Source: Cylindrospermum stagnale PCC 7417 (GTDB lineage Bacteria > Cyanobacteriota > Cyanobacteriia > Cyanobacteriales > Nostocaceae). From it: a DNA stretch of 64,000 nucleotides. The position numbers and the translations under genes were made by a program. This document shows, in pieces, positions 54,026-63,973 of this stretch. The DNA is taken from positions 5,359,501-5,423,500 of the forward strand of contig NC_019757.1 of NCBI RefSeq assembly GCF_000317535.1, in the 5' to 3' direction. Numbering within the stretch: position 1 is the stretch's first letter; the number at the start of each line of letters is the position of its first letter. Below the pieces are notes generated by a model that worked only from the letters and a program-made list of their open reading frames with translations, searched no databases and had not been told where the DNA came from.

Positions 54026-55342
54026 ATGAGCATTAACGAAGTATTTATGCCGGCGCTGAGTTCCACCATGACCGAAGGCAAAATTGTCTCCTGGGTGAAA
54101 TCGCCAGGGGACAAAGTGGAAAAAGGCGAAACAGTGGTGGTTGTCGAGTCAGATAAGGCAGATATGGATGTGGAATCCTTTTATGAGGGATATCTGGCCC
54201 ATATTTTAGTCCCAGCAGGTGAAACCGCCCCTGTGGGATCAGCGATCGCCTTTATAGCAGAAACCGAAGCTGAAATCGCCACTGCTAAGTCCCTAGCCAA
54301 CTCAGGAGACGCCGCTGCAACCCCTGTCTCATCCCCCGCACCCGTCGCTGCCACCGCAACAGTGGCAACACCAGCCTCTCAAAATGGTTCTAATCACCGG
54401 GAAGGACGGGTCGTAGTTTCACCCCGCGCCCGCAAGTTAGCCAAAGAACTCAAAGTTGATTTGAATACCCTTAAAGGCAGTGGCCCCTACGGTCGGATTG
54501 TCGCCGAGGACGTGGAGGGAACTGTCAAAAAAGACAAGCCACCTGCTGCTGTTACCCCGGCACCAGTACCCACTCCAACTGTCATCCCAGTTGCACCGCC
54601 AGCACCCCCAGCACCGTCAACACCAGCACCAGCACCAGCAGCCACTCCAGCGATCAGCAGTTCTGTTGCTGGTCAGGTAGTGCCTCTGACTACCCTGCAA
54701 AATGCAGTAGTCAGGAGTATGGTGGCTAGCCTATCTGTACCCGTCTTCCGTGTGGGTTACACAATTACCACCGATGGGCTAGACAAGCTTTACAAGCAGA
54801 TTAAATCCAAAGGGGTGACGATGACAGCCCTACTGGCAAAAGCCGTGGCGGTGACATTACAAAAACACCCACTGCTCAATGCTAGCTACTCAGACCAGGG
54901 AATTGTTCATCATTCTGACATCAACATTTCTGTAGCTGTGGCGATGGATGATGGCGGATTAATTACACCCGTGTTGCAGAATGCAGACATAGTCGATATT
55001 TATTCTCTATCTCGTACTTGGAAATCTTTGGTAGAAAAAGCTAGAGCTAAACAACTACAACCCCAAGAGTATAACAGCGGCACTTTTACTCTGTCGAACT
55101 TGGGAATGTTTGGTGTGGATACGTTTGATGCGATTTTGCCACCTGGACAAGGTTCAATTTTAGCGATCGGCGCCTCCCGCCCGCAAGTGGTAGCCACAGC
55201 CGACGGTTTATTTGGTGTGCGACAACAAATGCAAGTTAATATCACCGCTGATCACCGGATTATTTACGGTGCTGATGCTGCGGCATTCTTGAGAGATTTA
55301 GCGAAATTGATTGAAACGAATCCTCAATCTTTGACACTTTAA
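54026..55342 (+). CDS. Pyruvate dehydrogenase E2, dihydrolipoamide acetyltransferase
   Basis: A 438-residue E2. Residues 1-80 form one lipoyl domain with the lipoylated lysine in VESDKADMD. A proline/alanine linker with a peripheral-subunit-binding domain (VSPRARKLAKELKVDLNTLK then GSGPYGRIVAEDV) follows. Another Pro/Ala-rich linker leads to the catalytic domain (VPLTTLQNAVVRSMVASLSV to the end). The active-site signature reads ADHRIIYGADAA, as in plastid-type E2 (D replaced by Y in the usual HxxxDG). It makes acetyl-CoA with E1 and E3. A strong terminator follows. Confidence 0.95.
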   Translation: MSINEVFMPALSSTMTEGKIVSWVKSPGDKVEKGETVVVVESDKADMDVESFYEGYLAHILVPAGETAPVGSAIAFIAETEAEIATAKSLANSGDAAATPVSSPAPVAATATVATPASQNGSNHREGRVVVSPRARKLAKELKVDLNTLKGSGPYGRIVAEDVEGTVKKDKPPAAVTPAPVPTPTVIPVAPPAPPAPSTPAPAPAATPAISSSVAGQVVPLTTLQNAVVRSMVASLSVPVFRVGYTITTDGLDKLYKQIKSKGVTMTALLAKAVAVTLQKHPLLNASYSDQGIVHHSDINISVAVAMDDGGLITPVLQNADIVDIYSLSRTWKSLVEKARAKQLQPQEYNSGTFTLSNLGMFGVDTFDAILPPGQGSILAIGASRPQVVATADGLFGVRQQMQVNITADHRIIYGADAAAFLRDLAKLIETNPQSLTL

Positions 55343-55377
55343 AAGAAAGCGTTAAGAAACTCAGCATAATTTAGTTT

Positions 55378-55413
55378 AAGACTTGAAGTTTTTTGACTTC
55401 AAGTCTTTTTTTA
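55378..55413 (+). terminator. Rho-independent terminator of the PDH E2 gene
   Basis: AAGACTTGAAGT-TTTTTG-ACTTCAAGTCTT is a perfect 12-bp stem followed by TTTTTT. It lies 36 bases after the stop codon. Confidence 0.9.
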
Positions 55414-55485
55414 CGTTAAGTGGGATGATAAATTCCATGGCCATGTCATCGGCCAAATATAGAAATACCTCTATAATGTCCTGAA

Positions 55486-57372
55486 ATGACCGTTAAAGCC
55501 TGGGGAAAATCTCTTCGAGACATACTGAAACACCCACGACGCTCGATTCTAGAAAACAATTTCCTGAATCCTTACGTATTGACTGCTCTGTTTTCAATAG
55601 GATTATGGCAAGTAGGTGCTTGGCAATCCCTAGAGCTACTAGGATTTAATTTATTGTTCCGCACGCGCAATTATCTACCTCATTCGAGTTGGGATTCGCG
55701 GATTGCCGTAATTGCGATTGACGATGCTACATTGCGACAGTATGGGCAGTTTCCGCTGGCACGCGATCGCTATACTCAGTTACTGGAAACTCTATCTGCC
55801 GCTCCTCCAGCAGTTATCGGCTTTGATATTCTGCTGACCGAGCCTAGCAGTCAAGACGCGAAACTAGCCGAAGCAATGGCTTTCAACGGTCAGGTTGTCT
55901 TAGCGATCGCACCCAGTTTGCAGAAACAGACCCTTCGTCCAGTGCCAGTCCTGGATCGCGTTACCGCCAAAGGGCACATTGCCAGCAATGCCGATCTCGA
56001 TGGAGTAACGCGTCAATACTGGCTCTACATCGATCAAGTTCCCTCCCTCAGCATGACGTTGTTGCAAGCATACAACAATAGCTTGCAGCAAACCTTTACC
56101 GCAGATACCACTAACTCCACAAAATCGCTCATTGCCTTACCACCTCTCCAATCAGGAGAGACAGTACAATCAGTGTGGATTAACTGGGTAGCGCCAACTC
56201 AGGGAGAGCGGGGAATCCCCACCTATTCCTTTGCCGATATTGTCCAAGGCAAGGTAGATACAGCCAAACTAAAGAACAAAATTTTGCTGGTCGGGCTGAC
56301 TGCGACCGGAGCAAACGATCCCTTAAAAACTCCATTCGAGCAAACACCACCAACATCTGGTGTCTACCTGCACGCCGCTATCATCGATAATCTACTCAAC
56401 AACCGACTGTTGCAACGCTTACCCCAGGAATTTGAACTCTTGCTATTATTCGGTTTTGGCATTGGTTCGGGTCTGATACTAGCTCCTTTGAAATTTCACA
56501 AACGAATTCTTCTTCTAGGGCTGCTGCCTGTTACTTGGTTCAGTTTATCAGTGTCAGCTCTGTTCCTAAACAATCTCTGGTTGCCTACCGCAGCTCCCAT
56601 CGGCACGATTTTCTTGGCCGGTCTGAGTGTTCAGTGGCAAGAACAAAGAGAAAAACAACAATTGATGAGTTTGTTCGCTCGTCATGTTTCCCAGGAAACA
56701 GCGACAATGATCTGGCAGCATCGGGACGAAATTTTCCAAAACGGTCAATTGGATGCTAAAGAAATGGTAGCAACGGTTTTATTTACCGATATTCGCAGCT
56801 TTACCACGATTTCTGAGGGGATGAAACCACGAGAGTTGCTCGACTGGTTAAACTCATATTTGGGTGCTATGGCTGAGTGCATTCAAGAGCATCATGGAGT
56901 AGTTGATAAATACATTGGGGATGGTGTGATGGCTGTTTTTGGCATTCCCTTTCCCCACACGCGAGCCGAGGAAATTCAGCAAGATGCTATTGATGCCGTC
57001 TCTGCTGCCATCTCTATGCAGGAACGATTAGTATTATTGAACGCAGAATTAGAACGCCTTGGCAAACCTACCATTACCATCGGCATTGGAATTCATACAG
57101 GCCCATTGGTTGCTGGCAGCATTGGCGGCTCTCAAAGATTGAATTATTCCGTCTTGGGAGATGCTGTGAATATTGCGGCTCGTTTGGAACAACTCAACAA
57201 AAACACGAAAGAGGAAAATCCTTATAACATCTTAGTCAGCGAAACAACGTTTGAGCTGATCAAGCAGCATTTTCATACCCAAAAAGTACAGCAGTTGCAG
57301 CTGCGCGGACGGCAACAATCAACAATGATTTACTCGATCACCGGATTGCTAGATTCATCTGAGCGGTACTGA
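55486..57372 (+). CDS. CHASE2-domain adenylate/guanylate cyclase
   Basis: A 628-residue membrane sensor cyclase. An N-terminal membrane segment and an extracellular CHASE2 domain (WDSRIAVIAIDDATLRQYGQ then FPLARDRYTQLL, IGFDILLTEPSS) are followed by three transmembrane helices (about residues 320-390). The class III cyclase domain follows (about 425-610), with ATVLFTDIRSFTTISEGMKP, the metal aspartates in FTDIRSF and DKYIGDGVMAVFG, and GDAVNIAARLE. It is probably an adenylate cyclase (lysine-type purine selectivity not established). Confidence 0.93.
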   Translation: MTVKAWGKSLRDILKHPRRSILENNFLNPYVLTALFSIGLWQVGAWQSLELLGFNLLFRTRNYLPHSSWDSRIAVIAIDDATLRQYGQFPLARDRYTQLLETLSAAPPAVIGFDILLTEPSSQDAKLAEAMAFNGQVVLAIAPSLQKQTLRPVPVLDRVTAKGHIASNADLDGVTRQYWLYIDQVPSLSMTLLQAYNNSLQQTFTADTTNSTKSLIALPPLQSGETVQSVWINWVAPTQGERGIPTYSFADIVQGKVDTAKLKNKILLVGLTATGANDPLKTPFEQTPPTSGVYLHAAIIDNLLNNRLLQRLPQEFELLLLFGFGIGSGLILAPLKFHKRILLLGLLPVTWFSLSVSALFLNNLWLPTAAPIGTIFLAGLSVQWQEQREKQQLMSLFARHVSQETATMIWQHRDEIFQNGQLDAKEMVATVLFTDIRSFTTISEGMKPRELLDWLNSYLGAMAECIQEHHGVVDKYIGDGVMAVFGIPFPHTRAEEIQQDAIDAVSAAISMQERLVLLNAELERLGKPTITIGIGIHTGPLVAGSIGGSQRLNYSVLGDAVNIAARLEQLNKNTKEENPYNILVSETTFELIKQHFHTQKVQQLQLRGRQQSTMIYSITGLLDSSERY

Positions 57373-57633
57373 TTTAATCAGCCTAGATGTTACATCCTGG
57401 ATTCTCCAGTTTTTTGGTATCCTTCGCCAAACCCATCAAGATGGTTTTTATATCCTCAAAAACTTTTTGCCACAGAACCGCCAGTTCTGACAATTTCGTA
57501 TTTGCAATCAAAACTGTGGTAGATAAATAATAGTACTTACTTCTACTGAAGTTTGTTGATATAATTATTACAGAACCCAGAAATTTAACAATTCCTGTGG
57601 TTCTCGAAAAAACTGTGACAATTGGGTGAGACG

Positions 57634-58023
57634 GTGAAGAGGTATCTGATTACAGGAATAGTTGCAACTGTTTTAGGGGAAACTTTATTGTGCAAGGCTT
57701 GGGCGCAGCGACCCAATTGCATTCCTAAAAGCTTGCCTGAAGTTACCAACTCCGTCAATAGTTTCCGGCAGAGTGATGTGATCGTCATTGGCAGCGCGCC
57801 AGACCGTCCATACGTGGTTGTTGTTCCTGGCGAATCAGATAAAGTGTTAAATGTTGTCAGGAGCTATATTTCCGACGCATTTCTGACACAGCACAGGCGT
57901 GGCACCTATGTATATGCTGGAGGATTTTCCAAGAGGCAAGAGGCAGAGTGCTTGTCTCTTTTGTTGCGATCGCACAAGCTAGATGCGCGAGTTGTCTATT
58001 TCCCCAGCAAGATTAATCAGTAG
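57634..58023 (+). CDS. Exported small protein with SPOR-like fold
   Basis: A 129-residue protein with a signal sequence (YLITGIVATVLGETLLCKAWA) and a mature domain: PYVVVVPGESDKVLNVVRSY and GTYVYAGGFSKRQEAECLSL then LLRSHKLDARVVYFP. This YAGGF...A..L....L.ARVVYFP pattern is SPOR-like (glycan-binding repeat). The start codon is probably GTG 57634, or TTG 57622. Periplasmic; the function is unknown, but cell-division SPOR domains bind denuded peptidoglycan. Confidence 0.7.
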   Translation: MKRYLITGIVATVLGETLLCKAWAQRPNCIPKSLPEVTNSVNSFRQSDVIVIGSAPDRPYVVVVPGESDKVLNVVRSYISDAFLTQHRRGTYVYAGGFSKRQEAECLSLLLRSHKLDARVVYFPSKINQ

Positions 58024-58080
58024 AAAATAATTTACTGGATTGCGAAGAAACTATTTTGATAAACAATTAAAAATTAAAAA

Positions 58081-58914
58081 ATGAAAACTTGGTGGCGTTG
58101 TAACTTTATTTTTGTGCTATTTGGGCTAGTCGGTACCTTACGTGCCTCCGCCGCAGATGATCGATTACAAGTCAGTGTCAATCGCTGGCTAGAGGTGCGC
58201 CGTCCCATTGGGCAAGTGCTGTATTCCCGTGGGCAGACATCCCAACCGGCTCGTAACGGCATGCGACTTCAAGCAGTTGGGGATGCCATCAGTACTAAGC
58301 AAAATTCTAGTGCCGTTCTGGCAATAGATACAGGGACTGGACTAATTAATGTATCACAAAATACAAATGTAAATGTCCAGAAACTTTTGACAGGAAGGGG
58401 AGGTGAACGGATAACGCAACTTCAGGTAAAGACTGGGCAAGTTCGTCTGCAAGTTCGTCCATTCACTCATTCAGCCTCGCGTTTAGAGATTCACACCCCT
58501 GCCGGGGTTGCCGGAGTCCGGGGCACTGAGTTTGGTGTGAGTGTACAGCAGAATGGCAAAATGGGCGTGGCAACCTTGAAGGGTGGCGTAGCTACCAATG
58601 CTCAAGGGCAGACAGTTCTGGTAGATGCTGGGTTCCAAAATCTGACGATTCCGGGAGAGCCTCCTTCTACCCCAGTTCCTTTGCGGGAAGATACTCGGCT
58701 GAACATCCGTAAACTCGTAGCCAAAGCTAGCCTTGTGCAAATTGTCGGTAGTGTTGATCCGGTGAACCTGTTGGCGATCGCTAAACAGCCCCAAAACACT
58801 GACAAGAATGGCAATTTTGACATTACTGTCCCTCTACTCCCTAACCGCCGAGTAGAAGCTGTTGTGGTCACTCCCTTAGGAAAAAAGCAATTGTATGAAC
58901 TGGCAGTTCCTTAA
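58081..58914 (+). CDS. FecR-domain protein
   Basis: A 277-residue exported protein. A signal peptide (CNFIFVLFGLVGTLRASA) is followed by LEVRRPIGQVLYSRG, QLQVKTGQVRLQVRPF, LEIHTPAGVAGVRGTEFGVS and TLKGGVATNAQGQTVLVDAG, the beta-helical FecR signature. The remainder is beta-rich (a possible Big/Ig-like end). It is thought to be a periplasmic sensor or structural protein. It starts about 60 bases after the SPOR-like gene on the same strand, so the two may be co-transcribed. Confidence 0.88.
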   Translation: MKTWWRCNFIFVLFGLVGTLRASAADDRLQVSVNRWLEVRRPIGQVLYSRGQTSQPARNGMRLQAVGDAISTKQNSSAVLAIDTGTGLINVSQNTNVNVQKLLTGRGGERITQLQVKTGQVRLQVRPFTHSASRLEIHTPAGVAGVRGTEFGVSVQQNGKMGVATLKGGVATNAQGQTVLVDAGFQNLTIPGEPPSTPVPLREDTRLNIRKLVAKASLVQIVGSVDPVNLLAIAKQPQNTDKNGNFDITVPLLPNRRVEAVVVTPLGKKQLYELAVP

Positions 58915-58931
58915 GTTGGGTATTTACAGTA

Positions 58932-58948
58932 GGTGGGCATTGCCCACC
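58932..58948. terminator. Hairpin between convergent FecR and rtcB genes
   Basis: GGTGGGC-ATT-GCCCACC, a 7-bp GC-rich stem, followed by CAATAAATTT. It could act in both directions. Similar GGTGGGCATTGCCCACC palindromes are widespread in cyanobacterial spacers. Confidence 0.5.
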
Positions 58949-58956
58949 CAATAAAT

Positions 58957-60138
58957 TTAACCCTTGACACAAAGAACTTGCTTCAGAGTTGCCACAACTT
59001 CAACCAAATCTGCTTGATTTTCCATCACCTGTTCTATGGGTTTATATGCACCGGGAATTTCATCCAAAACCCCCGTATCTTTGCGGCATTCTACACCCTG
59101 AGTTTGCTCAATTAAATCATCAAGTGTGTAGACATTTTTTGCCTTATTTCTAGACATCAAACGCCCAGCACCATGAGAACAAGAGCAAAAGCTGTGAGCA
59201 TTTCCTTTACCTTTAACAATGAAAGATTTTGCTCCCATTGAACCAGGGATAATGCCATAGTCTTCAGTTTGGGCGCGGACTGCACCTTTGCGAGTCACAT
59301 ACACATCTTCGCCAAAATGTATTTCTTTTTCGGCGTAATTGTGATGACAATTTACCTCTAATAAAGGTTTAGTTGCCTTTCCTCCCGCTAAATGTTTTTC
59401 GACAATGCGCTTAAATCGCGCCATCATCACATCACGGTTAACACGGGCATAGTCTTGTGACCATTGCAAATCATGCCAGTATGCTTGGAATTCTGGTGTA
59501 CCAGCCACAAAGTGAGCTAAATCTGGGTCAGGAAGTTTATTACCAGCCATTTTAGCTAACTCTTTGGCTGTATTAATATGGCATTGTGCAAGATTATTGC
59601 CGATGTGCCGCGAACCAGAATGCAACATTAACCAAACTTGATTTTCTGTATCGACACAAACTTCAATAAAGTGATTTCCTCCTCCAAGAGAACCCATTTG
59701 TTTCATTGCTTTGCCTTGTAAGTCTTGCACCCCTCGATGCAAGTCAGAAAAATCGCCCCAGCGTTGCCAGTTGGTAACAGATTTTTCTACTTCTTTGTTT
59801 TCGTTGAATCCTGTAGGAATTGCTGCTTCAATATCCAAGCGGATTTTCTTGAGTTTGCCTTCGAGTTGTTCACCAGTAAATGGAGTTTTGATGGCACTCA
59901 TACCGCAACCAATATCCACGCCGACAGCGGCAGGCATAATCGCTTCTTTTGTGGCAATTACAGAACCGACTAATGCACCTTTACCGAGATGAACATCTGG
60001 CATTAATGCAATATGTTTAAACACAAATGGCAGCGATGCCATATTTTTTGCCATCTTGGTTTCGTCTGATCCCAAGGAGTGATTCGCCCAAGATAAAACA
60101 GGCGTTGGTGTGGTAATTTCTAACTTTTCGTAGGGCAT
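58957..60138 (-). CDS. rtcB: RNA-splicing ligase RtcB
   Basis: A 393-residue RtcB, a manganese/GTP-dependent ligase joining 2',3'-cyclic phosphate to 5'-OH RNA ends in tRNA splicing and RNA repair. Motifs: MPDVHLGKGALVGSVIAT, VGVDIGCGMSAIKT (metal-binding cysteine), GSLGGGNHFIEV, LHSGSRHIG, LEVNCHHNY, SMGAKSFIVKG and the guanylylated histidine region SFCSCSHGAGR. It lacks an adjacent archease or RtcR. Start MPYEKLEITTPTP. Confidence 0.95.
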   Translation of the reverse strand: MPYEKLEITTPTPVLSWANHSLGSDETKMAKNMASLPFVFKHIALMPDVHLGKGALVGSVIATKEAIMPAAVGVDIGCGMSAIKTPFTGEQLEGKLKKIRLDIEAAIPTGFNENKEVEKSVTNWQRWGDFSDLHRGVQDLQGKAMKQMGSLGGGNHFIEVCVDTENQVWLMLHSGSRHIGNNLAQCHINTAKELAKMAGNKLPDPDLAHFVAGTPEFQAYWHDLQWSQDYARVNRDVMMARFKRIVEKHLAGGKATKPLLEVNCHHNYAEKEIHFGEDVYVTRKGAVRAQTEDYGIIPGSMGAKSFIVKGKGNAHSFCSCSHGAGRLMSRNKAKNVYTLDDLIEQTQGVECRKDTGVLDEIPGAYKPIEQVMENQADLVEVVATLKQVLCVKG

Positions 60139-61520
60139 AATTATCTCTTTTGGAAATTATTTTTTTGGGAATTTTTAGGGCTGAATGTTCAATTTCATGT
60201 TTGTAATTTAGCTAGTTATCACAATTGAAATTTTGTATAACACTTGCAAATGTATTGCAATTGTAGTATACTGTATTATAAATGTCAACCAATTGCTGGC
60301 GGGAGAAGAGCAGATTTTTGGGGATGTATTAAAATCTGTAAAGAAGATCTTGTCATTTTCAGTAGCTTATAAGCATGTTGGCTGAAAACCCAAACAGTTT
60401 TTAGGTTTCAACTGCTGTTAAGTCGGGGATTCAGGAACCCAGGAAAAATTTTTATCAGAAAAATTTGATACTTCGGGCTTCCATTCCGGTTCTGTGTCTA
60501 TCCACAAATAATCTTAAATTACATGGGTACAAATATTCTGCTATAGCAATCCTACGTGATTCATAAACACACGCGCAGGCTAGAAGCCAGCACTACAAGC
60601 TTTTTCAGCCAACTCCATTCACAACTCAAATATTCTGCTATTAATGACTGTATTCATTGCCCCATAAAGATTACAGCCTATATTAGTATATCTGCAACAG
60701 GTAACTTGAGTTTAGGGTGCGGAATCTGGGTTACAAATATTCTATCCTCTTCATCTGTCTGAAGTGAGGGATCTATCTGAAGTGAGGGGCATCTTTGCCT
60801 CCGGCTGATCTCCTGTCCTTTCAGCCACTACTGTTGCTTGACGCCATTGTGCTAACGTCAAGTTTTCCGCTTCTGTTCAGACTACTATTAATGGGGCAGC
60901 ATTCAGTTACACCCTGAATATGAAAATCCTATCTCTATTTTATATTTAATTGCAACGATCTACTTATCAGGCATTTCGTGAAATCTTATCAATGCAGGGT
61001 GTGGGGTTGTGTCTAGGACGTAAATTACTACCCTCTTTCCCCCTGATCCCTTTTCCCATGACTATATATATCTGATAGTTATCATTGCAAAAAATCTATA
61101 AACTTCTTGCTTGTGCTAATTAATTAACTCAAAAAACACCTCATCATAGATTAAATATAATAGTCATTATAAGTAGCAATCTATAGAATAGAGACTTTGG
61201 AAATAATTTAGGCAAATATATAAGTTTTTACTTATATATCTAATCTAATATTTATTTAATAATTCCGGTTCAGAATTGACAACTTTCACAAAAAAACCTG
61301 TAAACTAATTTCAATTAGCTGAGTGATGTCTCTTGGTCACACCCCGTCAAGAAATTAAACCAAGTTTCTAGGTATACAAGCAAGCCTTTTTTGCGTAAAA
61401 ATGGCTGACTTTTAATGCCTAGATATAGCGGTAAATCTCAATAGCAAAGCAAAGAGCTTATTTTTTTCTTTGCCCGAATTTTCATGTTTAAAAAACCAAA
61501 TTGTGAGTTAAGGAAATGTT
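60139..61520. other. 1.4-kb gene-free region before the bicarbonate/nitrate transporter operon
   Basis: No gene of confidence. Near 60768-60888 on the minus strand about 40 codons read in part ENLTLAQWRQATVVAERTGD, a possible gene scrap with a 17-18-bp direct repeat ATCTGTCTGAAGTGAGGG at its end. From 61060 on the DNA is very AT-rich. TTGACA at 61275 with TGTAAACTAAT following could be a promoter, which would give a leader of about 200 bases before the first gene. No known riboswitch was recognised. Confidence 0.5.
61275..61307 (+). promoter_or_regulatory. Possible promoter of the transporter operon
   Basis: TTGACA followed after 17-19 bases by TGTAAACTAAT. It is reasonable as a housekeeping-type promoter. 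The spacing is not exact, so the call is tentative. Confidence 0.35.
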
Positions 61521-62903
61521 ATGACAGAATTTTTTAATCAAGTTCCTCGCCGTAAATTTATTGTTACAGCGGTCGCATCAGCAGGTGCTGTGTTCCTGAA
61601 AGGCTGTTTAGGAAATCCACCTGAACCTGGTGGTAATGCTGGCACTTCGACAACATCCTCCGTTCAACCAGCAGCTAATATTAGCCCAGAACAACAACCC
61701 GAAACGATCAAAGCCAAACTTGGATATATCCCCATTGTTGAATCTGCACCTCTAATTATTGCTAAAGAAAAAGGATTTTTTGCTAAATATGGAATGTACG
61801 ATGTTGAACTTTCTAAACAAGCTTCTTGGGGTTCAGCAAGAGACAACGTAGAAATTGGTTCTGCTGGTGGTGGTATTGATGGCGGTCAATGGCAAATGCC
61901 CATGCCACACTTAATTACAGAAGGTAAAATTACCAAAGGGAATAAACCGATTCCCATGTATGTCTTGGCGCAGTTAGTTACACATGGTAACGGAATTGCG
62001 ATCGCTAACAAGCATCTAGGGAAAGGTATCAGCTTAAAACTCGATGGTGCTAAACCCTTATTAGCCCAACTCAAATCTTCCACGCCCTTCACCGCCGCCT
62101 TTACCTTCCCCCATGTTAACCAAGACTTGTGGATTCGTTACTGGTTAGCAGCAAGTGGAATCGACCCAGATGCAGATGTCAAATTGCTGACAGTACCTGC
62201 GGCGCAAACCGTAGCCAACATGAAAACTGGCACAATGGATGCTTTCAGCACCGGCGACCCCTGGCCATTTCGCCTCGTTAACGACAAAATTGGCTTCATG
62301 GCCGCATTAACTGCCGAAATTTGGAAAAATCATCCCGAAGAATATTTTGCTATGAGAGGCGATTGGGTTGACCAAAATCCCAAAGCCACAAAAGCCCTAC
62401 TTAAAGGGATCATGGAAGCCCAGCAATGGCTAGATAACTTTGAAAACCGCCAAGAAGCAGCGCAAATTCTGGCTGCTAAAAAGTATTTTAGCTTATCTTC
62501 ACCAGAAGTTCTTGCTGACCCATTCCAAGGTAAATATGACATGGGTGATGGTCGCCAAATTGATGATAAATCAATGGCTGCTTATTACTGGAAAGATGAA
62601 AAAGGCAGTGTTTCTTATCCTTACCAAAGTCATGATTTGTGGTTTATCACAGAAAACGTGCGCTGGGGATTTTTGCCCAAAGATTATCTAGACAATGGTG
62701 CAGCCAAAGCTAAAGAATTAATCAAAAAAGTTAACCGCGAAGATATTTGGAAAGAAGCTGCTAAAGAACTTGGAGTACCTGCTGCTGATATTCCCACCAG
62801 TACATCTCGTGGAGTAGAAAGTTTTTTTGATGGGATTAAATTTGACCCTGCGAAGCCAGAAGAATATCTCAAGAATCTGAAAATAAAAAAAGTTGGTGTT
62901 TAG
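61521..62903 (+). CDS. cmpA: CmpA/NrtA-type substrate-binding lipoprotein (bicarbonate favoured)
   Basis: A 460-residue binding protein. It has a twin-arginine-like start ([20 protein letters not shown]) ending in a lipobox (LKGC). The mature part begins [20 protein letters not shown] and contains [20 protein letters not shown] then [16 protein letters not shown]. Nitrate (NrtA) and bicarbonate (CmpA) binders are close relatives. [13 protein letters not shown] and HPEE in place of HPEK point to CmpA; I recall that the lysine of NrtA is replaced by a glutamate there. A bicarbonate role would fit the SbtA/SbtB genes in the window. Confirmation needs alignment. Confidence 0.7.
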   Translation: MTEFFNQVPRRKFIVTAVASAGAVFLKGCLGNPPEPGGNAGTSTTSSVQPAANISPEQQPETIKAKLGYIPIVESAPLIIAKEKGFFAKYGMYDVELSKQASWGSARDNVEIGSAGGGIDGGQWQMPMPHLITEGKITKGNKPIPMYVLAQLVTHGNGIAIANKHLGKGISLKLDGAKPLLAQLKSSTPFTAAFTFPHVNQDLWIRYWLAASGIDPDADVKLLTVPAAQTVANMKTGTMDAFSTGDPWPFRLVNDKIGFMAALTAEIWKNHPEEYFAMRGDWVDQNPKATKALLKGIMEAQQWLDNFENRQEAAQILAAKKYFSLSSPEVLADPFQGKYDMGDGRQIDDKSMAAYYWKDEKGSVSYPYQSHDLWFITENVRWGFLPKDYLDNGAAKAKELIKKVNREDIWKEAAKELGVPAADIPTSTSRGVESFFDGIKFDPAKPEEYLKNLKIKKVGV

Positions 62904-62933
62904 TCATTAGTCATTGGTTATTAGTCATTAGTA
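62904..62933 (+). repeat. TAGTCATT heptamer-like repeats between cmpA and cmpB
   Basis: TAGTCATTAGTCATTGGTTA then TTAGTCATTAG: STRR units in the intergenic gap of the operon, just before the ribosome-binding GAGGAG at 62939. Confidence 0.8.
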
Positions 62934-62936
62934 AAT

Positions 62937-63794
62937 TTGAGGAGAACAACATCTATGACATTAGCCCAAAAACGTTCCACAAGTCCTAAATTTGATAATA
63001 GTTTTTTATCAAGTTTGCAAAAGCAATTTCCTAATCTTGTTCCTCCAGTTATTGCGATCCTCATCTTCTTAGCCATTTGGCAACTATTTTCTTGGACTCC
63101 AGGTGCTACACTACCAGGCCCAATAAAAGTTGTTCAAGACACTTGGATCTTGATTTTGTATCCCTTCTACGACAAAGGAGGAACTGACAAAGGTCTTTTT
63201 TGGCAAATCTTAGCCAGTCTGCAACGGGTGGCTATTAGCTATACATTAGCGGCAATTGTTGGTATTGGCTTGGGTGTTTTGATTGGTGTCAATCAAACTA
63301 TGTCAAAGGCTTTAGATCCGCTGTTTCAGTTACTTAGAACTGTACCACCTTTGGCTTGGGTGCCTATTTCCTTAGCAGCTTTACGCCAAAACGAACCAGC
63401 AGCATTATTCGTAATTTTCATCACCGCCATTTGGCCGATTCTAATTAACACTGCGGTAGGTGTAACTCAAATTCCCCAAGATTACAACAACGTTGCTAAA
63501 GTGCTGCAACTAAGCCGGAAAGAGTACTTTTTTAACATTCTCATTCCCTCGGCATTACCCTACATTTTTACTGGGTTAAGAATTGCCATTGGTTTGGCTT
63601 GGTTGGCAATTATTGCAGCGGAAATTGTCATGTCCGGTATTGTAGGAATTGGCTTTTTTATCTGGGATGCTTATCAAAATAACAACGTCAGTGAAGTTAT
63701 TTTAGCTCTAGTTTATATCGGTGTTGTTGGTCTAATACTAGATAAACTCATGGTAGCGCTGCAAAACTGGATTTTACCTACTGAACAAAAATAG
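62937..63794 (+). CDS. cmpB: CmpB/NrtB-type ABC transporter permease
   Basis: A permease of about 280 residues (most likely start ATG 62955, MTLAQKRSTSPKF, after GAGGAG; an in-frame upstream start at 62937 is possible but lacks a ribosome-binding site). Six membrane segments are visible, with LVPPVIAILIFLAIWQLFSW, ILASLQRVAISYTLAAIVGI, RTVPPLAWVPISLAALRQNE (the conserved cytoplasmic-loop region) and IFTGLRIAIGLAWLAIIAAE. It is the pore of the bicarbonate or nitrate ABC importer and pairs with the binding protein upstream. An ATPase gene follows. Confidence 0.8.
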   Translation: MRRTTSMTLAQKRSTSPKFDNSFLSSLQKQFPNLVPPVIAILIFLAIWQLFSWTPGATLPGPIKVVQDTWILILYPFYDKGGTDKGLFWQILASLQRVAISYTLAAIVGIGLGVLIGVNQTMSKALDPLFQLLRTVPPLAWVPISLAALRQNEPAALFVIFITAIWPILINTAVGVTQIPQDYNNVAKVLQLSRKEYFFNILIPSALPYIFTGLRIAIGLAWLAIIAAEIVMSGIVGIGFFIWDAYQNNNVSEVILALVYIGVVGLILDKLMVALQNWILPTEQK

Positions 63795-63795
63795 A

Positions 63796-63967
63796 GATTG
63801 GGTAATGGGTAATGGGTAATGGGTAATGGGTAATAGGTAATGGGTAATGGGTAATTTTTTGAATCCCAAATCCCAAATATCAAATCCTAAATTCAAAATT
63901 CCTAATACCCAATTACCAATTACCAATTACCAATTACCAATCACCAATTACCAATTACCCATTACCG
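63796..63967 (+). repeat. GGGTAAT and ATTACCA heptamer arrays between cmpB and cmpC
   Basis: About eight GGGTAAT units (63800-63857) and, after a short spacer, about eight ATTACCA units (63909-63966). The two blocks are roughly complementary (ATTACCC is the reverse of GGGTAAT), so the transcript could fold. Confidence 0.85.
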
Positions 63968-63973
63968 AATAAT

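Noticed and set aside
54480-54680. Short frame within the E2 linker (QHQHQHQ-like)
   Set aside because: Shadow of the Pro/Ala-rich linker of the E2 gene in another frame.
55250-55290. Loss of catalytic Asp in E2 (HRIIYG) as a defect
   Set aside because: Plastid and cyanobacterial E2 proteins, as I recall them, carry the same ADHRxIYGAD form, so it is normal for this lineage.
60556-60762. 68-codon frame in the gene-free region
   Set aside because: No ribosome-binding site, low-complexity composition, no similarity to known families that I can recall.
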